A DNA stretch of 43,178 nucleotides from the NCBI GenBank assembly GCA_016938655.1, contig JAFGUG010000042.1, forward strand, positions 1 to 43,178. The letters run 5' to 3'. The stretch comes from Thiotrichales bacterium. GTDB taxonomy: Bacteria > Pseudomonadota > Gammaproteobacteria > Thiomicrospirales > Thiomicrospiraceae. This document shows, one piece after another, positions 35,031 to 43,161 of the stretch. The first letter of the stretch is position 1; each line of letters begins with the position of its first letter. Position numbers and translations under genes: made by a program. The notes beneath the pieces were generated by a model. The model was not told the origin of the DNA and searched no databases. It saw only the letters and a program-made list of their open reading frames with translations.

Positions 35031-37274
35031 TTAATGCTCAAACACCAATTCATCGTCTTTACAATCAATGGTCACATGCCCGCCATTTTGTAAGTCGCCA
35101 AACAATAAGGTATCCGCTAACGGTTGTTTCACCTTCTCTTGAATGAGTCGTGCCATTGGACGTGCGCCCATCAATGGGTCATAGCCTTTCTTGCCTAACC
35201 ACTGACGAGCGGCATCCGTGACCGTTAAGGTCACTTTCTTGTCCACTAACATCTGCTCTAGTCCGTAGATGAACTTATTGACCACCGAGCCCATAGACTC
35301 TTCAGACAAACGGTTAAATTGAATCACGCCATCCAAACGGTTTCTAAACTCTGGGGTAAAGGCTTTCTTCAATTCCGATTCAAAATCCATGGTGTGATCT
35401 TGCACGGTAAAGCCCATGCTGGAACGTGCCATTTGTTCCGCACCCACGTTAGACGTCATAATCAAAATGACGTTTCTAAAATCGGCTTTTTTACCGTTGT
35501 TATCGGTGAGCGTTCCGTGATCCATGACCTGCAATAACAGGTTAAACACATCCGGATGGGCTTTCTCAATTTCATCTAATAAAATCACGCAATGCGGATT
35601 CTTATTGACCGCTTCGGTTAATAAACCGCCTTGGTCATAGCCCACATACCCAGGAGGCGCACCAATCAAACGAGAGACCGTGTGACGCTCCATGTACTCC
35701 GACATATCAAAGCGGCTCATCTCCATGCTTAGATGTTGCGCTAACTGCACAGTAAGCTCGGTTTTACCGACACCCGTTGGCCCTGCAAACAAAAAGCTTG
35801 CGGTGGGTTTTTGCGGGTCACTTAACCCCGAGCGCGCCAATTTAATGGCTGAGGCTAATTTATCAACTGCATGGTCTTGACCAAACACCACACGTTTAAG
35901 GTTAGTGCCCAAATCTTGCAGTTTGTCTTTCTCTTTTTGGGTGATTTGCGATACCGGAATACGCGCAATGCTTGCCACCACCGCTTGAATTTCGGGGACA
36001 CCAATCTGTTTTTTACGCTTACTTGATGCCATTAACACTTGCTTAGCACCGGCTTCATCAATCACATCAATTGCCTTGTCCGGCAAATGGCGATCGGTAA
36101 TGTAACGTGCTGATAACGCCACTGCCTCTTTTAAGGCCGGTAATGTGTATTTGATATTATGGTGCGCTTCATATTGTGACTTTAGGCCTTTTAAAATTTC
36201 AAACGCCTCTTGAGTGCTCGGTTCACGCACGTCAATTTTTTGGAAACGACGGGCCAGCGCACGGTCCTTTTCAAAAATACCACGATGCTCTTCGTAGGTG
36301 GTCGCGCCAATACAACGTAATTTACCTGAGGATAACGCCGGTTTCATTAGGTTAGATGCATCCATTGCGCCACCTTGCACCGCACCAGCGCCCACAATGG
36401 TGTGTATTTCATCAATAAACAACACTGCATGCGTATGTTGCTCAAGGGCTTTTAACAAGGCTTTAAAGCGCTTTTCAAAATCTCCTCGATAACGTGTGCC
36501 GGCTAATAGCGCTCCCATATCCAAACTGTAAACAACCGCATCACTGAGCGATTCAGGCACCTTGTCATGCACAATTTGATACGCCAAGCCTTCGGCCACG
36601 GCGGTTTTACCGACACCGGGTTCGCCCACTAATAATGGGTTATTTTTGCGGCGACGGCTCAGAATTTCGAGCGTTCTATCCAGTTCCCACTTTCGGCCAA
36701 TTACTGGGTCAATTTTGCCATCCTTAACCGCTTGATTTAAGTTAATGGTAAACGACTCTAAGGGGGATTTTTTATCGCCTTCGCCACCGGCACTCTCGCC
36801 TTCCATACCTGAGGCACTGCCGCTCTCGGCAGGCAGGTAATCGTCCGATTCATTCGCGGTGACGCCATGCGAGATGTAACTTAAAATATCGACTCTATCC
36901 ACGCCGCTACTCTCTAACAGAAACACCGCTTGCGAGTCTTGTTCAGAGTACAAAGACGCCAAAACATGCAGGCCGGTTACCTCTAAGTAACCATTTGACT
37001 GCACTAAATAAATTGCGCGCTCTATGACGCGCTGAAAACTCATCGTCGGTTGCAGTTCATCAGGTTTTCTAGAGACCATTTCCGTTTCCAGAAAGTGTTC
37101 TAACCCTGCTTCTATTTTGGCAATATCGGCACCACAAGCCAACACAGCCTCTTGCACTTCTGGCATGCCTAAGAGCTCTAACAGTAAGTGCTCTAAGGTC
37201 ACAAACTCGTGTTCGTATTCATGGGCAACACTAAAGGCATTGCTTAAGGTCATTTGTAAATTTTTACTTAACAC
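35031..37274 (-). CDS. clpA: ClpA ATPase, unfoldase of the ClpAP protease
   Basis: ClpA is a hexameric AAA+ unfoldase that feeds N-degron and ssrA-tagged proteins to ClpP. The 747-residue protein (from this start) has the N-domain (NAFSVAHEYEHEFVTLEHLL), two AAA+ modules with Walker A motifs GEPGVGKTAVAEG and GPTGVGKTELTVQL, and the ClpP-contact loop region with MGF in place of the IGL of E. coli. The longest frame uses a GTG eight codons upstream inside clpS. I choose GTG at 37272-37274 because the resulting LSKNLQMTLSNAF matches the family N-terminus and AGAGG lies upstream. It is two bases after the clpS stop. Confidence 0.95.
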   Translation of the reverse strand: MLSKNLQMTLSNAFSVAHEYEHEFVTLEHLLLELLGMPEVQEAVLACGADIAKIEAGLEHFLETEMVSRKPDELQPTMSFQRVIERAIYLVQSNGYLEVTGLHVLASLYSEQDSQAVFLLESSGVDRVDILSYISHGVTANESDDYLPAESGSASGMEGESAGGEGDKKSPLESFTINLNQAVKDGKIDPVIGRKWELDRTLEILSRRRKNNPLLVGEPGVGKTAVAEGLAYQIVHDKVPESLSDAVVYSLDMGALLAGTRYRGDFEKRFKALLKALEQHTHAVLFIDEIHTIVGAGAVQGGAMDASNLMKPALSSGKLRCIGATTYEEHRGIFEKDRALARRFQKIDVREPSTQEAFEILKGLKSQYEAHHNIKYTLPALKEAVALSARYITDRHLPDKAIDVIDEAGAKQVLMASSKRKKQIGVPEIQAVVASIARIPVSQITQKEKDKLQDLGTNLKRVVFGQDHAVDKLASAIKLARSGLSDPQKPTASFLFAGPTGVGKTELTVQLAQHLSMEMSRFDMSEYMERHTVSRLIGAPPGYVGYDQGGLLTEAVNKNPHCVILLDEIEKAHPDVFNLLLQVMDHGTLTDNNGKKADFRNVILIMTSNVGAEQMARSSMGFTVQDHTMDFESELKKAFTPEFRNRLDGVIQFNRLSEESMGSVVNKFIYGLEQMLVDKKVTLTVTDAARQWLGKKGYDPLMGARPMARLIQEKVKQPLADTLLFGDLQNGGHVTIDCKDDELVFEH

Positions 37275-37276
37275 AA

Positions 37277-37594
37277 TTAAGCTACCTCTAATTGGCACAT
37301 CAACGGATGTTTATGTTGACGGGAATATTGATTAACTTGTTGGACTTTCATCTCAGCGACTTCACGACTAAACACGCCGCAAACGCCTTTTCCATCATGG
37401 TGAACCGCTAACATAACCGCACTGGCCTTCATTTCATCCATACCAAAAAAACGTTGCAACACCTCCACCACAAAATCCATTGGGGTATAGTCATCATTTA
37501 GCAAGACAACTTGGTAACGTTTGGGCGGTTTGACTTTTGGTTTTGCGGTTTCTAACAGTAAATTACCGTCGTCGTATTCATGAGAATCGGGCAT
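37277..37594 (-). CDS. clpS: ClpAP adaptor protein ClpS
   Basis: ClpS binds proteins with N-terminal Leu, Phe, Tyr or Trp and hands them to ClpA. The 105-residue protein has a flexible N-terminal tail and the core KRYQVVLLNDDYTPMDFVVEVL with the N-degron pocket residues, plus AVMLAVHHDGKGVCGVFSRE. It is directly followed by clpA, and aat, which creates such N-degrons, lies nearby. A good promoter (TTGAAA-17-TATAAC) precedes it. Confidence 0.97.
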   Translation of the reverse strand: MPDSHEYDDGNLLLETAKPKVKPPKRYQVVLLNDDYTPMDFVVEVLQRFFGMDEMKASAVMLAVHHDGKGVCGVFSREVAEMKVQQVNQYSRQHKHPLMCQLEVA

Positions 37595-37665
37595 AGAGTG
37601 TCTTTTTCTTTTTGATTGTGCGGCTTTACATCGCCGAGGTTAAACAGAAATAAATTATTTCAAAT

Positions 37666-37694
37666 GTTATAGGGTTTCATTGTAGCGTTTTCAA
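37666..37694 (-). promoter_or_regulatory. Putative clpS-clpA promoter
   Basis: On the minus strand -35 TTGAAA (37689-37694), 17-base spacer, -10 TATAAC (37666-37671), about 70 bases before the clpS start. Confidence 0.65.
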
Positions 37695-37751
37695 GTGGTC
37701 GGCAACATGCTTAAAACCACGAAGTCACCTATTTTTTGATTGGCTATTTAC

Positions 37752-38630
37752 TTAGGCAGGAATTAACAGGGTATAGAGGTGGCCTGCGGATTCTTCGGCC
37801 TGCGCAGGTAACCCCATGCCCTCCACACAGACAAATTGATCTAACTGGTAATCAGCTGGAATGCAAATCTCACAAGCCCCGGTGGGCACGTCTACTTTCA
37901 ATTGTGTGCCTGCCACCAGTTTTTGGGCTTCGACAGTAATGCGGCCGTAAAGATCCGCCCCCTTTAACAACCAATCTCGATTATCGCTTTTGATTTCAAA
38001 GCGCACCAAGTAATCGCCATTTTGACCGCCATACAAACCGCTGTACCCCTTACCGGCTAAGCGAAAGGTTTTACCTTCAAGCGCTTCACGAGTAAATTTC
38101 ATTTGCACTTTTAAGGCCGGAATATAAAAGGTGCCTAACTTTAACAGTCGAATCGCATAACGCAATGTCAGCGGGTAGGTAATGGCGCGGTCTTTGCCGT
38201 TAATGGGTTGATAAGCACGATACCGATTAAACGGCGACCCCGACTGACCATGACTTGAACCTTGATCGTTTTGCGCACGATCCTTCTGTGTTTGACGCTG
38301 TGCATCATCGGAGGTGGTCGAAGTGTGTGCGTATTTGGATTGCGGAGAGGGTGTGGGCTCGCTTTTAGTTGGCATACCCGATTGATTACGTCGCTGCTGG
38401 GCTAAAAAATCTGCACAATACGTGTCTCGATACTTACTCAGCACCTCATACGCAAAGGCCATCTCTTGAAATTTTTTCTGCGCATCGTGAATTTTAGACA
38501 CATCGGGATGGTAGCGTCGCGCCATTTTGCGATACGCTAATTTCACTGTTTTTGGGCAGGCATCAAAATGCACACCCAATACGGCAAAATAGTCCACCTT
38601 GCTGTTGTAATCGCAAAAAGAGCGAGTCAC
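37752..38630 (-). CDS. CbpA-like DnaJ co-chaperone
   Basis: The 292-residue protein has an N-terminal J domain (about 11-75) with the HPD motif in RRYHPDVSK that stimulates DnaK, a polar Ser/Gln/Thr-rich linker (about 80-140) in place of the usual Gly/Phe region, and a C-terminal peptide-binding DnaJ_C part (about 140-290) with GKTFRLAGKGYSGLYGGQNGD-type sequence and no zinc-finger cysteines. That is the CbpA (type II) plan. The start is a GTG (38628-38630) with AAGGTG about nine bases upstream; a later GTG at 38597 would also keep the J domain. It lies 156 bases beyond clpS on the same strand. Confidence 0.85.
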   Translation of the reverse strand: MTRSFCDYNSKVDYFAVLGVHFDACPKTVKLAYRKMARRYHPDVSKIHDAQKKFQEMAFAYEVLSKYRDTYCADFLAQQRRNQSGMPTKSEPTPSPQSKYAHTSTTSDDAQRQTQKDRAQNDQGSSHGQSGSPFNRYRAYQPINGKDRAITYPLTLRYAIRLLKLGTFYIPALKVQMKFTREALEGKTFRLAGKGYSGLYGGQNGDYLVRFEIKSDNRDWLLKGADLYGRITVEAQKLVAGTQLKVDVPTGACEICIPADYQLDQFVCVEGMGLPAQAEESAGHLYTLLIPA

Positions 38631-39033
38631 TTTACGACACCTTCAGTGTTCACAACCATTCCACTTTCCCAAAGTACTGAGCTACCTACATTGTCGAAAC
38701 TTTAAACGCGATTATCTTCGTATGAATCTCATCATTACAAGCACAAACCAATCCAAAATTTAGTCAGGCAACCCCAATCTAGCAATTATTCAAAAAGACT
38801 TTAGCACTCAGTTTAACTGCGTCATTTTAAAAATAAAAGTGACAATCGAGCGGGTTAAATCGAAATGAAATAAGAAAATCATCATTTGACCGAGCATTTT
38901 CATAAACAAACCCCATAACACCTCATAAAATATTTAAATCGTATACTGGCGATATACGCTGTTTTTAAGCCTTTTCACCTCCTCTCAACCCTTATAATAT
39001 GCGCACTTAAATTTAAATAGAAAGGAATCTCCC
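38631..39033. other. Divergent intergenic region between the dnaJ-like gene and the phnA-like gene
   Basis: 403 bases without a gene on either strand that I can support. It holds the promoters of both neighbours, a small inverted repeat CGTATA...TATACG (38940-38958) and the phnA-like -10 box. Confidence 0.5.
38993..38998 (+). promoter_or_regulatory. Putative promoter -10 box of the phnA-like gene
   Basis: Perfect TATAAT 35 bases before the start codon; no convincing -35 hexamer. The ribosome site AAAGGAA is at about 39021-39027. Confidence 0.45.
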
Positions 39034-39603
39034 ATGAGCATCGAGCAAACCCTAATTGAGCGCAGTGGTAACAAATGTGAACTTTGTGGTGCCGAAGACG
39101 GCCTAACGGTTTTAGAAGTGACACCCAGTGATGGCTCAGCCGATCAAGCGATCTTAGTTTGTGGAACTTGTCACACTCAAATTGAAAACCCAGAAAGTAT
39201 GGATGCCAATCATTTTCGTTGTCTAAACGACAGCATGTGGTCGCCTGTTCCTGCGGTACAAGTCATGTCGTATCGTTTATTAAATGCACTGCGTGCCGAA
39301 GGTTGGCCACAAGACCTAATTGATATGATGTATCTGGATGATGAAACCAAAGCCTGGGCGGAAGCAGGCATGCCAAGTGACGATGATGATTCAGAACCGA
39401 CTAAAGACAGCAACGGTACCCTGCTTCAAGAGGGCGATGATGTCACCTTAATTAAAGATCTCGTGGTCAAAGGTGCAAACTTTACCGCCAAGCGCGGCAC
39501 ACTTGTAAGAAACATCCACTTAACCGACAACCCATTACACATTGAAGGTAAAGTGAACGGTACACAGATTGTGTTAGTGGCTGCATTCCTTAAAAAAGCG
39601 TAA
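39034..39603 (+). CDS. PhnA-domain zinc-ribbon protein (YjdM-like)
   Basis: The 189-residue protein has an N-terminal zinc ribbon with cysteine pairs in NKCELCGAED and VCGTCHTQ, then a middle helical region, then the PhnA domain (about 120-189) with SNGTLLQEGDDVTLIKDLVVKG-type sequence (quoted in part) ending in a beta-rich segment. The family was once linked to phosphonate use, but that role is not supported for most members and is not implied here. No phosphonate genes are nearby. It is a single-gene unit with its own promoter and strong terminator. Confidence 0.88.
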   Translation: MSIEQTLIERSGNKCELCGAEDGLTVLEVTPSDGSADQAILVCGTCHTQIENPESMDANHFRCLNDSMWSPVPAVQVMSYRLLNALRAEGWPQDLIDMMYLDDETKAWAEAGMPSDDDDSEPTKDSNGTLLQEGDDVTLIKDLVVKGANFTAKRGTLVRNIHLTDNPLHIEGKVNGTQIVLVAAFLKKA

Positions 39604-39706
39604 GCACGTTTATTTGAGTTAGCTAAAGTAATCCATCCCATTAAGGCTGTTACCCCCCAAACATGAGTGGATGGCAACACACCTAAAGTTAACACGACGT
39701 AAAACA

Positions 39707-39749
39707 AAAAAAATGCCCCGCTTCTATTCATTAGAAGCGGGGCATTTTT
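39707..39749. terminator. Strong bidirectional terminator
   Basis: AAATGCCCCGCTTCT (39711-39725), loop ATTCATT, AGAAGCGGGGCATTT (39733-39747): a perfect 15-bp stem with flanking A and T runs. It lies between the convergent phnA-like and host-attachment genes and can serve both. Confidence 0.93.
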
Positions 39750-39825
39750 GTATCAACGTCATTTATAATTAAAATTATTTAAAAATCGTTAACGTCTCCG
39801 CTAAGGATTTCTAATTCGTCGCACA

Positions 39826-40278
39826 TTAAGCGAGTGAATGTGGCAAATGCCCTCTAATCTCGACCGGCGATAAGTTCACAATATTTTTTCCTAATGAAAA
39901 TGAAACCTGTTTTTCAATTCGATTATTAAACGCACTGCGTAACGACCCTAAAAAAGCCGGTGCAGCCACAATAAACAGACGCTCAAATTTATTGTGATTT
40001 AACTCATTACTTAAATGCTTAATGACGCGTTTAGCAAAATGCATCTCTTCTTGTTCTTTCGCTGAAACTTCAGGTGTGTAAGCATGATTTCCCGCGCCGC
40101 CACTGCTGCTTCCCCTGCCCGGAGAATCGGTTACCAGATCTTGTTCGTGTAAATGTGCTTCGGCGTGGGTAAGTGTCTCAATTTCAATTAAATCAGAGGC
40201 TGAATGTTCAGCGGTGAAGAGTCTAGCGGTACTGCTGTCTGCGACTAAAATCCAAACTGGTTTCGTTGTTGCTTTCAT
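39826..40278 (-). CDS. Host-attachment family protein (baeRF-like)
   Basis: The 150-residue protein matches the family annotated as protein required for attachment to host cells, which has a fold related to archaeal/eukaryotic release factor domain 2. Family features are the opening WILVADSSTARLF, a glycine/serine-rich middle (SPGRGSSSGGAGNHAY), the segment FAKRVIKHLSNELN, and FERLFIVAAPAFLGSLR. The annotation name derives from a plant symbiont and does not imply a host here. The function is unknown; proposed roles are in translation or ribosome stress. It is a single gene with an AAGGAG-like site upstream of ATG. Confidence 0.85.
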   Translation of the reverse strand: MKATTKPVWILVADSSTARLFTAEHSASDLIEIETLTHAEAHLHEQDLVTDSPGRGSSSGGAGNHAYTPEVSAKEQEEMHFAKRVIKHLSNELNHNKFERLFIVAAPAFLGSLRSAFNNRIEKQVSFSLGKNIVNLSPVEIRGHLPHSLA

Positions 40279-40425
40279 AAGAACTCCTTATCAGGATAAT
40301 GAGAGTGTGGCTATTCCACCCCTGAAATAGCCTGTCTTCATTTTACTCATCCTGACAAAATTAGAAAGCCGTATTTAGCCAAACGACTGTGCATTTAACT
40401 ATTTAAAACAATACTTTAAAACCAC

Positions 40426-40447
40426 AAAGCCCGTTTTGACGGGCTTT
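40426..40447 (-). terminator. Possible minus-strand terminator hairpin
   Basis: AAAGCCCG (40426-40433) and CGGGCTTT (40440-40447), 8-bp stem, six-base loop. On the minus strand GTGGTTTT follows, a weak T-tract. It may end the DUF2986-like transcript. Confidence 0.4.
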
Positions 40448-40578
40448 ACAAAGGCGAGCAAGCTGTGAAAAATAATTAAATAAAATTTAAAAATTGCTAT
40501 AAAAATATTGAATGGCGAAGTCGTTTCTCGTTCACTTAATACTCTCTTAATTTCTGCTCAAGAACTGCGCCAAACTAT

Positions 40579-40617
40579 CTCAATAACGCCTCAATTATTG
40601 AGCTGAGCAGGCCTGCT
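40579..40617. repeat. Tandem hairpins with CAGGCCTG (copy 17)
   Basis: CTCAATAA (40579-40586) and TTATTGAG (40595-40602) form one hairpin. The palindrome AGCAGGCCTGCT (40606-40617, core 40608-40615) follows within a few bases. Confidence 0.75.
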
Positions 40618-40702
40618 GACTTTTTAAAAAAAATATGTTTTGCACTAAGGTTTTCTATTCGCCATTCAACTTAATAAAGCCAATAAATGACCCTAACTCA
40701 AT

Positions 40703-40879
40703 CTACTCGTCGGTTGAATTTTGGCGAGCACTTTCAGTTATCGCATCTGGTGATTTTTCTGCCAGTTCTGCGCGTTCTGCTTTTGAGATATAACGCTCTT
40801 TTTTCTGCACCGAATTACGTGCACGCTCTTGTTTTAACTTACGGACAAACTTTTGTTTTATCGCTTTTTTTCGGTTCAT
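40703..40879 (-). CDS. Small basic DUF2986-like protein
   Basis: The 58-residue protein MNRKKAIKQKFVRKLKQERA... is highly basic in its first half, then KKERYISKAERAELAEKS and a polar tail. This resembles the short DUF2986 proteins of Gammaproteobacteria (MNRKKKINQ...KPKYISKAERAKL pattern, from memory). The longest frame starts at a TTG four codons earlier; ATG at 40879 has GGAG five bases upstream and is preferred. Function is unknown; the charge would suit RNA or ribosome binding. An overlapping plus-strand frame is a shadow. Confidence 0.65.
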   Translation of the reverse strand: MNRKKAIKQKFVRKLKQERARNSVQKKERYISKAERAELAEKSPDAITESARQNSTDE

Positions 40880-41051
40880 ACTCCACTCCAAAAACGGTAT
40901 TCATTTTTAATTACCGCAACTATACAACAAGCTCTCCTCAAAAATAGGCAAATATCCCACAAAAGTAGTCATCTAATTCACTAAATGACTGCAATTATCC
41001 GCTCTGATTGTGTAGAATTTACGCTCTCAAAACTTTCGATGGAGCAACGCA

Positions 41052-41768
41052 ATGGGAAGAGCTTTCCAAAACCGCAAAGAGTCAATGGCAAAAACCTCAG
41101 ACCAAAAGGCCAAGGTTTACAGTAAATACAGTCGTGAAATCTACGTTTGTGCAAAATCTGGCGGCGTTGAAACTGAGGGTAACTTAGCGTTACAAGGTTT
41201 GATTGACCGCGCAAAAAAAGACCAAGTACCGGCACACGTGATTGAAAAAGCGATTGATAAAGCCAAAGGCGGCGGCGGCGAAGACTTCTCTCCTGCCCGT
41301 TATGAAGGCTACGGCCCAGGTAACACCATGGTGATTGTGGAGTGTTTAACCGACAATCCAAACCGTACCTTTGGCGATGTGCGTCACTGCTTTACAAAAA
41401 CCAACTGTAAAATTGGCACGCAAGGGTCGGTGGCGCACATGTTTGATCACTCAGCGATTTTAGTGTTTGCTGGCGATGACGAAGAAGCGGCGTTAGAAGC
41501 GTTAATGATGGCCGATGTCGACGTCAGTGATATTGAAGCGGAAGACGGAAAAATCACGGTTTTTGCCCCGCACACGGAATACGCGAAAGCCAAAAATGCG
41601 TTAAAAGATGCGTTTGAAGGCATTGAGTTTGAAGTGGATGAGATTCAGTTTGTACCGCAAATGACCAAAACCCTTGAAGGTGAAGATTTAGAGATGTTTG
41701 AAAAATTCATCAATCTACTTGAAGATTTAGATGACGTTCAAAAAGTGTATTACGACGCCGAGTTCTAA
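41052..41768 (+). CDS. YebC/PmpR-family protein (YeeN type)
   Basis: The 238-residue protein is a full-length YebC/TACO1-family member. It begins [20 protein letters not shown] and has [34 protein letters not shown] and the [19 protein letters not shown] segment typical of the family. The N-terminus and the acidic C-terminus ([16 protein letters not shown]) resemble the YeeN subgroup. The family was described as transcription regulators and more recently as ribosome-associated factors relieving stalling at polyproline. It is a single gene with GGAGC upstream of the start and a palindrome-containing terminator downstream. Confidence 0.92.
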   Translation: MGRAFQNRKESMAKTSDQKAKVYSKYSREIYVCAKSGGVETEGNLALQGLIDRAKKDQVPAHVIEKAIDKAKGGGGEDFSPARYEGYGPGNTMVIVECLTDNPNRTFGDVRHCFTKTNCKIGTQGSVAHMFDHSAILVFAGDDEEAALEALMMADVDVSDIEAEDGKITVFAPHTEYAKAKNALKDAFEGIEFEVDEIQFVPQMTKTLEGEDLEMFEKFINLLEDLDDVQKVYYDAEF

Positions 41769-41797
41769 AACAGACACTTTTAACTCGTTTAGATTTT

Positions 41798-41834
41798 AAC
41801 AGGTCTGCTTATTTTTAAAATCAGCAGGCCTGTT
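41798..41834 (+). terminator. yebC-type gene terminator made from the palindrome
   Basis: AACAGGTCTGCT (41798-41809) and AGCAGGCCTGTT (41823-41834) are complementary over 12 bases with one G-U pair, loop of 13 bases, followed by TACTTTT. The right arm contains CAGGCCTG copy 18 (41825-41832). Confidence 0.65.
41825..41832. repeat. CAGGCCTG palindrome copy 18
   Basis: Intergenic, forms the right arm of the hairpin after the yebC-type gene. Confidence 0.9.
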
Positions 41835-41868
41835 TACTTTTACACGATTCAAATCTGAAACCTTCTCA

Positions 41869-42408
41869 CTATTCAACGTGTTGCAGTGTTTTCCAACTCA
41901 CTTCGCACTCCCCTTGTGCGGTGGCGACAAACGCCGAATCCCCAGAAACAGTCACCGACATCTCCATGGTTCTGGCTACCAGGCCTGCTAAGGCTTGAAT
42001 CTCTTTATTATCAAAGGCAAATACGCTCACATTTAGGTCTTTGAGTTTGGCTTGGCTTTGTGTCCACCAGACGTACGATTTACTGTTAAAACTGTAAACC
42101 TTAACGGCTCTGGCAATACGGGTGGCTTTTTTAACTCTATCCACCGCTGGCTCGCCAATATCAATCCATAACATTAACTGGTCATCCAGTGTTTTCAGCC
42201 AAATATCCGGCTCTTCTATGGCACTTAACCCTTTGGTAAAGTCCAGAAACTCTTGCGCATTTAAGCAATAAGCCAACACGCGGGTCATCATGCGCTCTAA
42301 ATTCTCCGACGGGTGCATCGCCACCGTTAAATTAAGCGTGTCGTAAACGTCACGATTCATATCAGAGAGCGAAATACGGAATTTATAGATGGTTGGTTTC
42401 AGTGCCAC
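41869..42408 (-). CDS. yaeQ: YaeQ-family protein
   Basis: The 179-residue protein fits the YaeQ family, a compact PD-(D/E)XK-like fold of unknown role (named for suppression of RfaH loss). Recognisable segments are the opening ALKPTIYKFRISLSDMNRDV, HPSENLERMMTRVLAYCLNA, the acid/lysine core EEPDIWLKTLDDQLMLWIDIG, and VYSFNSKSYVWW. The length is normal for the family. It is a single gene convergent with the yebC-type gene. One CAGGCCTG copy encodes Ala-Gly-Leu near the C-terminus. Confidence 0.92.
   Translation of the reverse strand: MALKPTIYKFRISLSDMNRDVYDTLNLTVAMHPSENLERMMTRVLAYCLNAQEFLDFTKGLSAIEEPDIWLKTLDDQLMLWIDIGEPAVDRVKKATRIARAVKVYSFNSKSYVWWTQSQAKLKDLNVSVFAFDNKEIQALAGLVARTMEMSVTVSGDSAFVATAQGECEVSWKTLQHVE
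41980..41987. repeat. CAGGCCTG palindrome copy 19
   Basis: Inside yaeQ, read as Ala-Gly-Leu; only 147 bases from copy 18. Confidence 0.9.
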
Positions 42409-42690
42409 AGAATGCGCCTTTACAGAGCTAAGAAATTGGCGAGTAGTGTAGCAGAGAAGTCGAATAATAACTTAGCTTAAAGCTGGTCTGCTGTTCGCTA
42501 TACGCTCTCTAACCATTTTATGAATACGCTTGCACTTAGCTTAATACTTTAAGAGAATGAACGGCGACACTTGCATTAAGCTTGAATCATCTTGCAAGCA
42601 ATCTATGCCGTATCTGGTTCAACGTCGAACGCACTCTAAAAAATTTTCCAAAATACCTCTTAACTTTTGCAAACTTAACTGAGAAAAACC

Positions 42691-43161
42691 ATGCCTATTC
42701 TTGACCAACTTGCCATTGCACTGCACACCGTTACTGCCATTTTATGGGTCGGCGGTATTTTTTTAGTCTTTCGAGTCTTGCGCCCCGCCGCTTTAATGCT
42801 TGAGCCACCGCTGCGTTTAACGCTGTTTAAAGAGGTGTTTAGCCGATTCTTTCCGTGGGTATGGTTATTTATAGTGGTGTTGGTGGTGACGGGCTATTGG
42901 GATTGGTCTGCGCGCTTTGGGGGCTTAGAGGCAACACCCAATTACATTCAGGCCATGCACCTAATTGGGTGGTTAATGATTGCGTTGTTTGCTTGGTTGT
43001 ATTTTGTGCCATTTGCACAATTTAAACGCTACATTGAGGAGAAAAAATTTCCAGAAGCGGCAGTGATAATGAATAACAAAATGCGCCCCATTATTGCTAT
43101 TAATCTGTTTTTGGGTGTCTTGGAAGCGGTGATTGGGACGACGGGGCTTTATTGGTTATAA
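42691..43161 (+). CDS. CopD-like four-helix membrane protein
   Basis: The 156-residue protein has four hydrophobic helices: about 7-28 (IALHTVTAILWVGGIFLVF), 50-68, 88-107 and 133-156. The HTVTAILWVGG start with an early histidine and the AMHLIGWLMIALFAW helix match the CopD-type/copper-resistance-D-like membrane domain proteins. No copper-binding partner gene is nearby, so a copper role is not shown. The start is the only ATG that keeps the first helix complete; a GAG-containing weak site precedes it. Confidence 0.75.
   Translation: MPILDQLAIALHTVTAILWVGGIFLVFRVLRPAALMLEPPLRLTLFKEVFSRFFPWVWLFIVVLVVTGYWDWSARFGGLEATPNYIQAMHLIGWLMIALFAWLYFVPFAQFKRYIEEKKFPEAAVIMNNKMRPIIAINLFLGVLEAVIGTTGLYWL

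Larger units (their letters stand above)
40279..40702. other. Intergenic region with several inverted repeats
   Basis: 424 bases with no gene I can support. It contains AAAGCCCG/CGGGCTTT at 40426-40447, CTCAATAA/TTATTGAG at 40579-40602, and AGCAGGCCTGCT at 40606-40617. Much of it is AT-rich. Confidence 0.5.

Noticed and set aside
37653..37665. AATTATTTCAAAT shared with the palindrome at 21956
   Set aside because: A 13-base AT-rich match between two places in 43 kb is expected by chance, and the second site lacks the inverted arm.
39826..40278. Reading the host-attachment name as evidence of a pathogen or symbiont
   Set aside because: The family name is historical and the family is widespread in free-living bacteria.
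40687..40947. Plus-strand 86-codon frame
   Set aside because: It lies opposite the DUF2986-like gene and has no ribosome site; the minus-strand frame has GGAG and a family-like sequence.
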